Shown here piece after piece: positions 1 to 11,280 of a stretch of DNA of 64,000 bases. The stretch comes from Ulva prolifera (taxonomy: Eukaryota; Chlorophyta; Ulvophyceae; Ulvales; Ulvaceae). The stretch covers positions 5,532,354 to 5,596,353 of the forward strand of contig CM041198.1 of the NCBI GenBank assembly GCA_023078555.1, written 5' to 3'. Under the pieces are notes generated by a model that worked only from the letters and a program-made list of their open reading frames with translations, was not told where the DNA came from and did not search any database. The first letter of the stretch is position 1; every line of letters starts with the position of its first letter. The position numbers were made by a program, and so were the translations under genes.

Positions 1-2843
1 CAGGGACAGCTGCTGGGCCTAGCGGGTGGACGTACGAGCACATCCGTGTCGCCGCCCTCCATGATGAGCGCACAGGCGAAGCTGTGCGGCGGTTCGTCAA
101 CAACATCCTGGCAGGTCGGATCCCTCACGCTGAGCACCTGCTGGCTTCGCGCCTTATTGCGCTCGAAAAGCCATCGGGAGGTGCGAGGCCCATCGCGATC
201 GGCGAAGCATTCATCCGCCTGGCAAGCATCTGCGCGCTGGCATGCGTACCGGGCGCGGGCGCTCTGCTTGCCCCTCTCCAGATCGGCGTGGGCATCCCGG
301 GCGGCGCCGAGATCCCCGGCCATGCCTTGCGGCCGGACTTTGCAGACCCCAACACCGTCACAGTGTCCACAGATCTGCAGAACGCGTTCAATGTGATGTC
401 ACGCGAGGCGATGCAGGCGCGGCTGGCGGAGTCCCACCCACAGTTGCTCCCGTACTTCCGCACGGTGTACGGTCAAAGCAGCCCGCTTCTCGCCCAGCGC
501 CCGGATGGCTCCATCGCGGAGCTCCGCAGTGAGGCGGGTGTGCGCCAGGGGGACCCTCTGGGGCCACTCCTGTTCGCGCTCACATACCTCCCCACCCTGC
601 AGGAAGCGCAGCGGCAGGCCCCAGATACCCTGGTGATATCTTGCCACGATGACACCTACGTGCAGGGCAAAGCAGACAGTGTGGTGTCCGCCGCCAATGC
701 GATCCTCACGCGGCACGAATGCAACCGGGGCAAGACAGTTGTGTACTGCGCTGACCCGGAGAAAGCGCGCCATGTGGCGGCACAGCTGCAGGCCACATCT
801 GCGGCGGACGGGATCGTCGTGTGCGGCACCCCGCTTGGCACGCCGGCGTTCGTCGGGACATTTGTGCAGCAGCGCACCCAGCTCACGGCGGACCTGGTCG
901 ACAGGCTGATGGAGCTGCCGCTGCCGGCGCAGGCGCAGTGGTCAATCCTACACCACTGCCTCCAGCACCGGGACGCGCATCTTCTCCGGAACTCGCCGTG
1001 GGGTGCGATCCGGGACCACCTGCCTGCCGTTGAGCGCGCCACGCTCCGCGGCCTCCGCAGCATCATGGGAGTGTCCGCCCTCACTCCTGCCCAAGTCGTA
1101 CAGGCGACCCTGCCCCACCGCCACGGAGGGATGGGGCTCCGACACTACTGTGAGGACACAGCAGACGCGGCGCGTCTGTCCTCTGCAGCGCTGGCCCATC
1201 TCGCACTGGCCGGGGGGGTGGAGCGCGGCCAGCCGTTCCGCGGTGAGGCGGCCGTCGAGATGCAACTGACGCTGGACCGGCTGCGCCTGGCATGGGGCGC
1301 CGCCATCCCCGGCGTAGCCGAGTGCCCCGCCGGCGTCGCGGCTTGGGCGAAGGACAACGCATCAAAGGTGAGGTTGACACAGCTGCAGAGCCTGCTCGCG
1401 CGCGCCGAGGCTGACGCTCGCAAAGCCGAGGTCTTTGCGGAGCTCGGCGCGGCCGCCGACGGGCCTTCACCCCATCTGGCAGCAGAAGCACGCGCGGCCA
1501 TGGCCCGCCTGCGCAGCTGCATGGGGGCCCTCGCGTCGGCATGGCTCACAGCGTTTCCCGGACCGGTCACGGGTCTGTCCGACATGGAGTTCGGCGTGTA
1601 CACTCGGCTGCGGCTCGGGGAATCCCTCCTCCCGCGCCTCGCCGATGACGGAGACTGCCCATGCGGGCGAAGCGGGGAGGCGGGCACGCACTCGCTGGTC
1701 TGCGCTTCTCTCTGGGGAACGGTTGTCGCACGTCACAACCTGCTCGTCGAGACGTGGAGGCGCGTGATCGCGCGCAGCGGCATCACATCGGCGGTGGAGC
1801 CGCACCTGAGCAGGCTCCCAAAGGGCCTCGGTCAAGGTCTCGCAGCTCCCTCCACGGCCGGCACCGCGTCACCCTCTGCCACCTCCCCGCCCGCCAAAGC
1901 CCCGGCCGCGCCCTCAGCCCCTCTTGGCGCCCAGGCTTGGCCCCCCCTCTGCAGCGACGCCTCCGCCACGCCCGCGCGCGATGACGCCGCCGCCGTGCTC
2001 GGCGCGGCTGTGCTCAGCGCCGCCGTCCTCAGCCCTCGGAACCCCCCAGCGTCCCCCGATGCGTGCCCCGCGGCACCGCATCCAACCTCTTCCACAGCAG
2101 CCCCCCCCGATCCCTCAGCCTCCCTGGCCTCGGCCGCGCCCGCAACCACTCTTGGCGCCCAGGTCCCCATTCCCACCACCTACGCAGCTGCTGTCGTGTT
2201 GACGGATGACGTCGAGATGACCGGCCCAACCCCGGCATCGCCGGCCCCAGCGGGCCCCGCAGCGGCCGCAGGGGACCTGCCCTGTGTGCAGGCAGCCGCC
2301 CGCGCGCCTTGCGTCGGACAGCCGCACGCGAGCCCCGCGCATGACGCCCCACCAGCCATCCTCCCCAGGTCACGCGTGGGCGCCCAGCGGGGCGACATAC
2401 TCGCGTTCTTTCCGGGCTCGCCAGTGATCGGCGACGTGTGTGTCACTCACCCGCTTGCAGGTTCCAACGTTCGCGCGGCTGCGCTGCGCGACGGCGCCTC
2501 GGCGGACGCCGCCGACCGGCGGAAACGCGACAAGTACGGCCGCTCGGGAGTCGGAGGGCTCAGCTTGGTCCCGCTGTCGCATGAAACATACGGGCGCGTG
2601 GGCCCGGCGGCGTTCGCATTCCTGAACAGGCTCGCCGATGTGGCTGCAGGGGCAGGCGCGGTCTCTCGGCGGCGCTTCCTGGAGAATGCGATGCGCGACA
2701 TCTCCACGACGCTCTGCCGCGCCGTTGCACGCCAGGTTCACGCCGCTGCCCCGCTGATGGCGCGTCACGCGGGCAAGGCGGTACTGACGGGACTTGCGGT
2801 CCCATGTGATGATCTCTCGCCGCTCACTGGCCATCCGGCTTGA
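1..2843 (+). CDS. Partial RT-endonuclease polyprotein of copy I
   Basis: The frame is open from base 3 to the stop at 2841-2843, so the gene starts upstream of the window. It covers the reverse transcriptase and the RLE. Visible in order are an RT fingers segment (RPIAIGEAFIRLASICAL, about 195-240), motif A (TDLQNAFN, about 370), motif B (GVRQGDPLGPLLFAL, about 537), motif C as CHDD (about 645), a CCHC knuckle (CPCGRSGEAGTH then C, about 1655-1705), a long Pro/Ala-rich linker (1830-2370), and the RLE domain (RGDILAFFPG, GDVCVTHP, KRDKYG, then a PLSHETYG helix region, 2389-2840). This is the layout of R2/NeSL/CRE-type elements, which nick a target and copy their RNA there. No stop or frameshift is seen in the visible part. 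A GTG near base 84 is not the start; homology continues upstream of it. Confidence 0.9.
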   Translation, partial: GTAAGPSGWTYEHIRVAALHDERTGEAVRRFVNNILAGRIPHAEHLLASRLIALEKPSGGARPIAIGEAFIRLASICALACVPGAGALLAPLQIGVGIPGGAEIPGHALRPDFADPNTVTVSTDLQNAFNVMSREAMQARLAESHPQLLPYFRTVYGQSSPLLAQRPDGSIAELRSEAGVRQGDPLGPLLFALTYLPTLQEAQRQAPDTLVISCHDDTYVQGKADSVVSAANAILTRHECNRGKTVVYCADPEKARHVAAQLQATSAADGIVVCGTPLGTPAFVGTFVQQRTQLTADLVDRLMELPLPAQAQWSILHHCLQHRDAHLLRNSPWGAIRDHLPAVERATLRGLRSIMGVSALTPAQVVQATLPHRHGGMGLRHYCEDTADAARLSSAALAHLALAGGVERGQPFRGEAAVEMQLTLDRLRLAWGAAIPGVAECPAGVAAWAKDNASKVRLTQLQSLLARAEADARKAEVFAELGAAADGPSPHLAAEARAAMARLRSCMGALASAWLTAFPGPVTGLSDMEFGVYTRLRLGESLLPRLADDGDCPCGRSGEAGTHSLVCASLWGTVVARHNLLVETWRRVIARSGITSAVEPHLSRLPKGLGQGLAAPSTAGTASPSATSPPAKAPAAPSAPLGAQAWPPLCSDASATPARDDAAAVLGAAVLSAAVLSPRNPPASPDACPAAPHPTSSTAAPPDPSASLASAAPATTLGAQVPIPTTYAAAVVLTDDVEMTGPTPASPAPAGPAAAAGDLPCVQAAARAPCVGQPHASPAHDAPPAILPRSRVGAQRGDILAFFPGSPVIGDVCVTHPLAGSNVRAAALRDGASADAADRRKRDKYGRSGVGGLSLVPLSHETYGRVGPAAFAFLNRLADVAAGAGAVSRRRFLENAMRDISTTLCRAVARQVHAAAPLMARHAGKAVLTGLAVPCDDLSPLTGHPA

Positions 2844-3438
2844 GCGGCGAGCCGCCCGCGGCGTCCTCGTCGCTCTCTCGCGGGCCGGGCGCCGTCCGAG
2901 GCTCGGACGCGCTGGTAGGCGGCGTGTGCTGCCGCGGCCGTGTGCCCCGGCCCCCGAACACGGCGCGCCTCGGGCGTGCTCCGTTCCGGGTGGGTCCGCG
3001 GATGGGGGCGCCCCCGTGTGTGTTGTTCCGGCGCCCGGGGCTGGCCTGATCGGGGCGTTGGGGCGCCCGGGGCTGGCCTGATCGGGGCGTTGGGGCGGGG
3101 GTCCTGGGGGCCCCCGGCGGCTTCCGTGTGGGGCCGGCGCCGGCCGGGCCGCTGCGTGGGGCTGCTGCTGCCGCGCGGGCGGCGGGGTCGTGTAGCGTGT
3201 TGGCGTGTGGGTGTGTGTGTTGGGGGTCGGGTCTGGGCCGCGTGCGGGTGCGTGGGTGCGTGGGTCGGGTGTCAGTGAGTGGTTCGTGTGGTAGTGTGTG
3301 GGAGCGTGGGGGTGTGTGTGTGCTCGTTGTGCCTTGGCGTTGGCTGTTGCTCTCCTGCTGCGTGCGCATTGCGTTTCTTCTGCTCTCCCTTTTGGTCCTG
3401 GCGGTGCTACCTGCCCCTCCAGCTTTTTCCTTTGTAAC
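1..3438 (+). mobile_element. Family-1 RLE non-LTR retrotransposon, copy I (5' part outside window)
   Basis: The copy runs from the window edge through the ORF stop at 2843 and a 595-bp GC-rich 3' UTR to the terminal CTTTGTAAC at 3430-3438. The same terminus closes copy V and fragment 1b. Compared with copy V the protein differs at only a handful of positions. The 3' UTR has an extra 32-bp tandem duplication around 3039-3102 that copy V lacks. The downstream flank is AC-rich, as for every other family-1 insertion here. Confidence 0.9.
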
Positions 3439-3445
3439 ACATCCC

Positions 3446-3469
3446 CAAACACACACACACACACACAAG
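3446..3469. repeat. AC tract between copy I and fragment 1b
   Basis: A mostly pure (AC)n run follows the 3' end of copy I. Its last nine bases, ACACACAAG at 3461-3469, recur at 4028-4036 after fragment 1b and form the target duplication of 1b. Confidence 0.8.
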
Positions 3470-4027
3470 CGGGCCGGGCGCCGTCCGAGGCTCGGACGCG
3501 CTGGTAGGCGGCGTGTGCTGCCGCGGCCGTGTGCCCCGGCCCCCGAACACGGCGCGCCTCGGGCGTGCTCCGTTCCGGGTGGGTCCGCGGATGGGGGCGC
3601 CCCCGTGTGTGTTGTTCCGGCGCCCGGGGCTGGCCTGATCGGGGCGTTGGGGCGCCCGGGGCTGGCCTGATCGGGGCGTTGGGGCGGGGGTCCTGGGGGC
3701 CCCCGGCGGCTTCCGTGTGGGGCCGGCGCCGGCCGGGCCGCTGCGTGGGGCTGCTGCTGCCGCGCGGGCGGCGGGGTCGTGTAGCGTGTTGGCGTGTGGG
3801 TGTGTGTGTTGGGGGTCGGGTCTGGGCCGCGTGCGGGTGCGTGGGTGCGTGGGTCGGGTGTCAGTGAGTGGTTCGTGTGGTAGTGTGTGGGAGCGTGGGG
3901 GTGTGTGTGTGCTCGGTGTGCCTTGGCGTTGGCTGTTGCTCTCCTGCTGCGTGCGCATTGCGTTTCTTCTGCTCTCCCTTTTGGTCCTGGCGGTGCTACC
4001 TGCCCCTCCAGCTTTTTCCTTTGTAAC
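3470..4027 (+). mobile_element. 5'-truncated family-1 insertion 1b (3' UTR only)
   Basis: This 558-bp segment matches 2881-3438 of copy I over its whole length with apparently one substitution (CTCGTTGTG versus CTCGGTGTG) and ends in the same GTAAC. It carries the same 32-bp internal duplication as copy I. The duplication ACACACAAG flanks it (3461-3469 and 4028-4036). It looks like a separate, strongly truncated insertion of the same lineage; unequal exchange is a less likely alternative because a target duplication is present. Confidence 0.85.
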
Positions 4028-4042
4028 ACACACAAGCCGCCC

Positions 4043-4111
4043 GGTGTTTCTTGTGCTCTCCCTTTTGGTCCTGGCGGTGCTACCGGCCCCTCTTGCTTTT
4101 TCCTTTGTAAC
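4043..4111 (+). mobile_element. Very short family-1 3'-end insertion 1c
   Basis: Sixty-nine bases match the last part of the family-1 3' UTR (TTTTGGTCCTGGCGGTGCTAC, then TTTTTCCTTTGTAAC) with several differences from copies I and V. The 12-mer CACAAGCCGCCC flanks it at 4031-4042 and 4113-4124, a target duplication with one spare base at 4112. It is older or from a slightly different subfamily than 1b. Confidence 0.75.
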
Positions 4112-4124
4112 GCACAAGCCGCCC

Positions 4125-5540
4125 ACCCCATACCCACAAGCACACCCACACGCCCACCCCCACAGTGCATGCACATATGTGGCAGGTGTGTGTGAACGTG
4201 ATGTGGACCCGCGTTTAACTTTGTCAAATCCTAGGATGGCATTGTGTGTCACAAGGACAAAGTCACAGGCACCGAACCACCTACAACAACAGAACAATCA
4301 ATGCCCCTGCCACCCCATGTGCTTGTGATGTACAGCATGCAGGCATCTGACAGGTGTGTACAATTGTCCTTAAGGACAAGGCCAGAGGAGCAGGTAGCAC
4401 TGTAGCTACACATGTGGCACAGGCATGGGCACCACCACACATGCAAATTTGGAACAGCCTAGCAGTTGTGTCACAACTTGCAACTGGGAGGACAAAGCAC
4501 ACAAGGCAGGTACAAGGTACACCTACAGCACTGCATGCCACAAACAGGGGCACCACATACCCATGCAACACAGACCTGCAGCTGCAGAGCCTAGCAGATG
4601 TGTTTTTCAAAGTCGGAGTGGCCGGTAGCAGATGTGGGTGCCCAGCCGATTGTGCAGGGTGCAGGGCTGCTTGCGCCCTCTTGTAGCTAGGGCTATAGTA
4701 TACCTGGATGTGGGCCAACCTTCAGATGTAGTGAACTTTACACAGACTGGCATATGCATGATCCAGTGGCCTACCACCACGCACCCGCCGCTATGAGCTC
4801 TAGTACCAGTCTGGTGCACCATGGTGGTGGTACAGACTTTAACACCATGGTGTCCTGCTGGCCTGCACCGACTTCAACTGCAACACAGTTCCGCGATTAT
4901 GGACCCGAATCTGACACCCCCACCACAGGCTGCACAACACTTGAGGACTGTTCTGTTGGCGTTCCGGATCCGCGCACGCCCACTGACTGCACCACCTGCA
5001 CTGTGCGAGCGATGTGGTCCTCATGAACGCACCTTCCACTAGTATATCACCAGGCCATCCACGCCTCTCCTCCTGAATATCATATATATATGGCAGCTGT
5101 TCTGACCAGATACATGGGTTTCGTGCCCACATGCATACGTGTGTAAATGCACAATCACTGTGGGCTGCCTAGCCAGACTGCGGGTGCGATTGTCTCACGT
5201 AGTTGTCCCATTTCAATGCTACTTACATTAATATTGTTACATGTCGATAGGCCGCAACATGTACAGCGTATCGGTGAAAGCATGGCCTTCATGTGTGCGT
5301 GCTTTAGTGTGTGTAATAGGGGAACGCAGACAAGGAGGTAGACAGCACCTGATCTGGATATAGAGAATCATTGTGCAGCACAAGATCAGGATCAGGATCT
5401 CATTGCATACCATCTTTCGCAGAACTATCGGCCGCCCAGCACACAACCGTGCGACACCAACGCGCACACTACACAAGCGGAGCACTGCATACCCACACCC
5501 ATCAGCACGAACAAGACGCCCCCAGTTTCGGGCGCTTCAC
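4125..5540. other. No gene seen; AC-rich then unstructured DNA
   Basis: No ORF here has recognisable domain content. Short stretches near 4247 (CACAAGGACAAAG) and 4370 (TCCTTAAGGACAAGGCC, then GGAGCAGGTAGCAC) resemble antisense family-1 3' termini and may be decayed insertions. This is weak evidence. Confidence 0.4.
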
Positions 5541-5544
5541 GCCT

Positions 5545-5830
5545 TTGCAAAGACATGGGGGCCATTGCATCTGCGTGGCTCACAGCCCTGGAACGCGTCT
5601 GTCTGAAATGGAAATTGCGCTGTTAACCCGGCTGTGGCTCAAGAGTCTGAGTCAAGACACCCCTGTTGCCTGGCCTCTGAGCAATCTTGCGAGCCAGCGA
5701 CCTTGATGATCGGAAACGGTTCCGCCTCCGTAGCCACAGTTGTGATTCAGGAACCGCGTCCCTGTTCTGCTCGTCGCTGTGGGGCACCCTCATCGCCCGC
5801 GACAACTTGCTCAAAGTAGCAAATACATGT
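5545..5830 (+). pseudogene. Fossil fragment of an RLE retrotransposon polyprotein
   Basis: Across shifting frames the translation recovers landmarks of the family-1 segment between RT and endonuclease: MGAIASAWLTAL-like text near 5555-5590, LSEMEIALLTRL near 5600-5635, and CDSGTASLFCSSLWGTLIARDNL near 5740-5815. The last corresponds to the knuckle and the SLWGTVVARHNL block of intact copies. Stops and frameshifts separate the pieces. The surroundings lack family-1 GC content, so this is an old, heavily mutated copy or a relative. Confidence 0.6.
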
Positions 5831-8800
5831 CGTTGCATCAGCATGCGTTGCGGCGTCGCCACGGCGGCGCAGACGCGCTGAAGCATGCAGGCTCCCCCAG
5901 ACGCCTCGAGCTCGGCTGCAGCCTCCAGCTCGCCTGGCAGCATCCCACGCTCCGCCGGCCGCCACGAACTAACACCTAAAGACAGAATAAAATATGGTTG
6001 TTTGGTTTTAATATAAAAAAAAAACCTCCGGCCACCTTCACAGGCCTGTGCAGCAGAACAACGTAAATCCCCGGCCTCTCCCACCTTGGCGCCGGATGAG
6101 ACATGCAATTGGGTAAGCCAGGCTGCGAATCGTGGTCCCGTCTAATGACCTCTGGCTGCTCGCTGGCCGTATGGCCTGACACGTACGGTGGGCTTCAGTA
6201 AGGCTCGACACGGTGGGCTTGAGCTAGTGGGCACTCGGGGCTTTGCCCGCCTGGCGCTGCGTCCTAAAGATCCCCATTGTTCGGAATTGCCACTCTGCCC
6301 GAACCACGGCATGTCAAGTGCCCGCTTTGCCTGTCCCTCGGACTTGATGCCAGTGGCAATGCCCTGAAGGGCTGCCGTGTTGCAGTGGAATGGGCGTGCC
6401 GCGCAATCGTGCCGTTGGCGTGTTGCATGCAATTGATGGGTGACTCTGATTTGCCATAGTGTGGAGGCTGTGGGGGAGGGAGGGCTCTGGGTCCTCGTCT
6501 GTGGATTGGGGGCCCCCTGCACGGGTTCCTGCCCGGCGGCATCTGCGTACAATATTGTGCCCAGCGTTGGTGATTGGCTGCCGCGGCCGCGCATGCGGTG
6601 GGCATTCCTGACCCAGCTCCGCAGTGTGCATGCACATGTGCGCACCTGATGGGGTGTGTATGTGTGCCTTGTAGGCAAGTAATGGTCTATTGTTGGTGAT
6701 TTTTCATGACGCGAGACCATATGCATGATGGCTGAAGGAACAATGCTAACTATAGCTACAGCTGAGGCTTGCTGAGCACATCGCGTAACGTCAAGCAACC
6801 CGTGCCCCCCTGAATGGCAGTCATGGTAACATTAGATGGAATCGCATGAAGCTTGTGGCGAGCGTTCCACGACCGGGCGCAATGGTCTATACACATTGCA
6901 ACACGTATCGCATTGGACGTGCAGCTGATGAACGGTGTGCGATGGGGCGCACTGAAGCTTCAAGACTTTTGCACAATTGACTGTGACTGTGGTACACGGG
7001 CCTCAAGATCTGAGCAGAAAGCTGCTGCATGCTTGAACTGGCGTTGCTTTCCCCACTCCGGTTTGTGACGGTAGAATTGAGGTCGGGTCCAAAGAAACAC
7101 AACAGCATAGGATTCTCGCTGAATCAGCATGGCCTGACTGAAATGGTAGCGCTAGCATAGCGGGATACATGATGAGCGCTTTCTGTACCATTGCAGTAAG
7201 TGACAAGGGCATTTGGCATACAGGCATCCATAATTCCGTAAGAGTGGTTGGTGCGCTGAGTGTGACCGCTGTGTTTCGGCTGGCACGAACCAACCTGTAT
7301 GTCTGTATGTATTTGCAATGCAATGGACATGCACCAACTGAATAGACACATTCACCTTACCACCTCACGTCTGGGCCACGACGTAACATCAACCAATTAG
7401 CTCGTCGGCATGTTTCAGGGCATTGCTGCTGCTAGCATGCTGCTGCTCAGCAGGCGTTCCACCAGCGGGAGTGATGTACCCGTCCGGTAAATCAAAGCAT
7501 GTTCGCACGTAAATCAAGAAGAACTATTCAACAACCTTCACTCAGCATGTAGCATCACAGTGGAATTGCTGATACTTCCACACTACATGCAGCGGAACGG
7601 TGTTGCAGCGTGCACATGTACGACCTGGCGGTCGAGACAGCAATGGACACCAACATAATGCAGAATCCCAAAAAGTGATGAAGTGAATCATAATGCAGGT
7701 TCTCGGAGCGCGCCTGGCTCGGGTCCCCTTGCGGCAGCACGAGCCAGAGGCAATTGATCCGTTCATACAGCCTCGTGACACTCACATTTCCCACCGTCTA
7801 TCTTGTTCTGTGTGCCTGGACTTTGTTCTTTGCAGTACCCACTCAATATTAACGTGGCGCTTCCGCCATGGTTGGAGGTAGTGAAGGGCCGAGGCACGAT
7901 AGGTCGTCAAGTTGCACGTCGCCCGCATCGTGATAGCCATCACCTCGCTCTGTAAGACTTACCTACGAGGAGGTTTTAGATGATGCTTCGGTCTTCTGGT
8001 GCAGTACCGCGCGTGTGGAGGCAGTGCTGACATCTTGGGCCTTGCAAAATTCTAGCTGGGGAAGGGGGAACAGCGCGAAGAACCCGGTACAAAGGATCAA
8101 CAGCTGCAGACTTGCGATAGACGCAGCGTTGCAAGGGTAGCGACTTTACATTCGACGCTCTGGAGTTGTGCGCCACTTGGAAGAGCTAGACGTTAAACCA
8201 CTGACATCAGAAGCTCCGTGGCCGGGATCAACTCAGAAGCCTTGTCGAGGTGATAAAATAAATGTTCCAGCACCTCTTCCCGATTCTGGGAGTCGGAGTC
8301 TGGGCGTTGTCGTTGACAGGATCCAGGCGAGATGTCTACAGGTGCCCATCCGTGCAGGAAACATGTCGTGACGGACGCCACCAAGCACATCACGTCCATC
8401 AAGCCGATACAGCGATTCACCATCTACATCAGCGGCTGCGTATGACGAGAGCAAGCGGACCGTCCAGCGCCGCGACGTGCTGGCGACAAAATTGGCATGT
8501 CCCAGCTTGTCCAAATTCGCCTATCTTTCTATTCACGGACATCGCCAAGAATTCGTCATGTGCGCTGTGTGTACGCTCAGTGATTCCTATCGCGGATAGG
8601 CACGTGTGAGAGGGCACTCGCGACTAGGGCTGCAAATTACAAGTTAAGCCTGTTAAAAGCTTAATTTGGAGTTAATTAAGCCTTGTTAATCCCTTAATTG
8701 TGTTTTTGACGATTACCTTGGACAGCATAATGTGTAACTTGCTTCAAGTTAAATGATGAATTTGTAACTTGAAAATCTGCTTTTCGGCCTGTTTAATTCA

Positions 8801-8940
8801 AATAACTTGGCGTGCTGCCATCATGGCTGCGCATGTACGCCTCGTGAATGCACGTCGATGAACACGATTGCTTGATGCAGCATGGATACATGAACTTGTG
8901 TGTTCAGAGTGGCAAAGAGATTTAGGCTGTCTGTGTCTCT
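5831..8940. other. No gene recognised
   Basis: Only short, compositionally random ORFs are present. There is a run of A at about 6014-6024 and an AT-rich patch at about 8635-8810. I see no domain, intron pattern or repeat family here. Confidence 0.5.
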
Positions 8941-8946
8941 TGTTAA

Positions 8947-9983
8947 GACACAGTGACTACGGTGACATTGCCTCACCTGGGTGAGCCATCCCGGTGGGTG
9001 CGCCAATGCAGGGTGAGCCACAAGCTAAAGTTGCAGGAAATGCTCCAATAAAGCTTTGAAGGCTGATCTGTTACCTTGTTATAGCTGTTGGACCTTTCTG
9101 AGTTGTTGCAACTCAAATTTGCTTGCTCTGTTGCATGTTTGGTGCGCTGGTGTGCAGTGCTGGCTCAACCGGATGGGTGTGCAATACCCAAGGGTGAGCA
9201 AACTGAGGGTGTGGCAATCTCACATTACTACAGTTTCTTCATGTGCTCCTATGCTATGGCCGAGATTCCTGCTGTATCTGATCAAACGTGAGCCCCGCCC
9301 GTCCGGACTGAGGCAAAGATGCCAAAATCCATATTGTTTTCCATTTATGGCTCACCCAGGTGGGTGAGCCATTACTTTGGGTGAGTTCCCGTCTGGTGAG
9401 GCATGCGAAACGGGGACATCACGGCGAGGCAATTGTTGAGTTCTCTACGATCCAATAGTCAGCGCCGGCAATGGTTCGTGCGGGATACAATGTGGCTTGC
9501 CTTCATAGTATTGCGACGTGACCTTCCGGAATCGGAAGCTCACCCCCGTGGGTGAGCCGCTCGTATGGGTGCGCAATGTCGAGGTCGGTTGCACAGCACC
9601 GAATATGATGGCGCTGTACTTCACATCTTCTGGTTGGTTGTGGGTAAAAAGTCTCGTGGGAAAATGACATCACTAGATTTGAAATGTTGTCACGCACACT
9701 TGATTGATGCGCTGGCCGGTAGCGAGGTCCGTTTCGCAGTGCATGGCGGGTGCCTTGCTGACCATCGCCACTGTCGTTCTCGCAATGGGCATGCTCGTCT
9801 CTACATTCCGGGTACATGTTTGCATCATACAGCCATTCAGTGTGTGTTCGGTGTCAATGACTTGATCGTGCATCTGTAGCCCGCTCACCGTGAGCGTGAC
9901 GGAGATTCGTTTGTCTATGCCGTCCAAGCGGCCCGTTGCAGATGAATACATAGCCCTGCAGCGTAAATGGTTCTTCTGTAATA
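8947..9983 (+). repeat. CACTA-like element, 5' region, copy 1
   Basis: About 1.04 kb is a diverged direct repeat of 12742-13790. It is rich in GGGTGAGCC and GGGTGCGCA-like words in both orientations, including an inverted pair GGCTCACCC/GGGTGAGCC at about 9350-9373 with a 4-bp spacer. The repeat ends inside the equivalent of the zinc-finger ORF of copy 2 (shared reading PSKRP.ADEYIAL). The multiple short motifs are what subterminal transposase-binding regions look like; that role is inferred. Confidence 0.7.
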
Positions 9984-10169
9984 GCTCGTGTATTATTTTT
10001 AGTGGCTAGTCTTAATCAGCCTGTAAACATGTCGGACAGCATACCTCCTGTAGCTGTTAGCAAGTTGAGATAGCTTTCATCGTAGACTAAAGAGAGACCC
10101 GCGTATCACTTCGAAAGAAACTAAACAAACCAATCTCTCGATGATTTTTCCCGCGAAAGACTAGCAGTA

Positions 10170-11280
10170 TTGGAACGCAAGATTCACACATTGACCACGC
10201 GGCCATTCCACAGTGTCAAGGAAATGCCGTCACTGCGCAATGACACAGTCGCGCACATTTTCAACTCATTGATCGAGATTCTGTTTGATGATGATGACGA
10301 GGTGTGGCCGCTCCCCAGGCAAAGAACATCGAAGGACGTCGTGACCATCGAGGCCAGAGCAGCGTTCAGGAACTTCTCCAAAACATATGACACAACATTC
10401 GCAAGGTCAGGGCGTCCAACAACTTGAAATTCTTATCCTGGGCCAGCTACAAAAGTAGGGAACAACTGGAGGATGTTTGTGGTGATGATGGGAGTTGTCA
10501 TCAAACCAAGTGGCAGCAATCTGCGATGGTCTTGCTCATCTGCTCAAGATCTTTGGGGAACCTTGGAACAGGTCCAAGCAATTCAGAGAAAGGACGAGAC
10601 CAGAGGTGAACGGCCTCGCCGCAGCTGACAGTACAGGGCCGGTGTGCCGTGTCCTCAACAAATGATGCAGCGGATTTTGATTGCAAGTATTCGCCAGTAA
10701 CACCCTGTTTCCTGCAGGGGCTGCGGGCTCTTATGATTGTATGGTCTTGGACTCTGAAGGACGACACAACCCTCACAGACACCGGTATTGAGGCTGTAGG
10801 TCTACCACGACCAATGCTTGACTTGGCTACAATCGACAGTATGGTTTCATGGCCACATGAGAACTGGGGCCTCCTCGCATACAACACCGAGGAGTCGCCA
10901 TTTGCCATTGTCCACAACACCAGCAGGACAAGACACTCCTCCACGTCATAGAGCAGTTCACCATGCTCAAGCTGTTCCAAGCATCCGGTGAGTTATCCTC
11001 TTCCGGGCTCCAGACTTTCCAGAGGTACCACAAACTTCTTATCTGGAAAGTTCCCATTCCAAACTATGAGCCAGCGACTGCAGAGTGTCCTGAGGACGAT
11101 GCCACGGAGACTGAAGACAGCCCTGAGATGGAAGACCAGGGCGCCGCTGCAGACAATCATACAGATGTTCGTGTCGCAATACCTCGTCGAGGGTACCTGA
11201 AAGTGGCAGGGGTGTTCATGCTCAATCAGATCGTACCCTTCATGGTATGCCCAGCTCGACGCGTCAACCAACAGTGACAT
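10170..11280 (+). pseudogene. Decayed transposon ORFs following copy 1 of the 5' repeat
   Basis: The translation EARAAFRNFSKTYDT (about 10350) followed in another frame by FLSWASYKSREQLEDVCGD (about 10430-10490) and SLGNLGTGPSNSEK (about 10545) parallels a single uninterrupted frame at 15210-15450 (EARAAFRKFSKTYET, FLSWASHKTRKELEDVFGD). The gene is thus broken by frameshifts here. A further open stretch at 10963-11277, rich in Glu/Asp/Pro (TAECPEDDATETEDSPEMED), has no recognised family. Together these seem to be the inner part of the same transposon whose left region is 8947-9983. Confidence 0.55.

Noticed and set aside
2824..4227. A 467-aa minus-strand frame with internal repeats
   Set aside because: It is antisense to the duplicated 3' UTRs of copy I and 1b; the repeats are the UTR duplication, and GC-rich DNA leaves antisense frames open.
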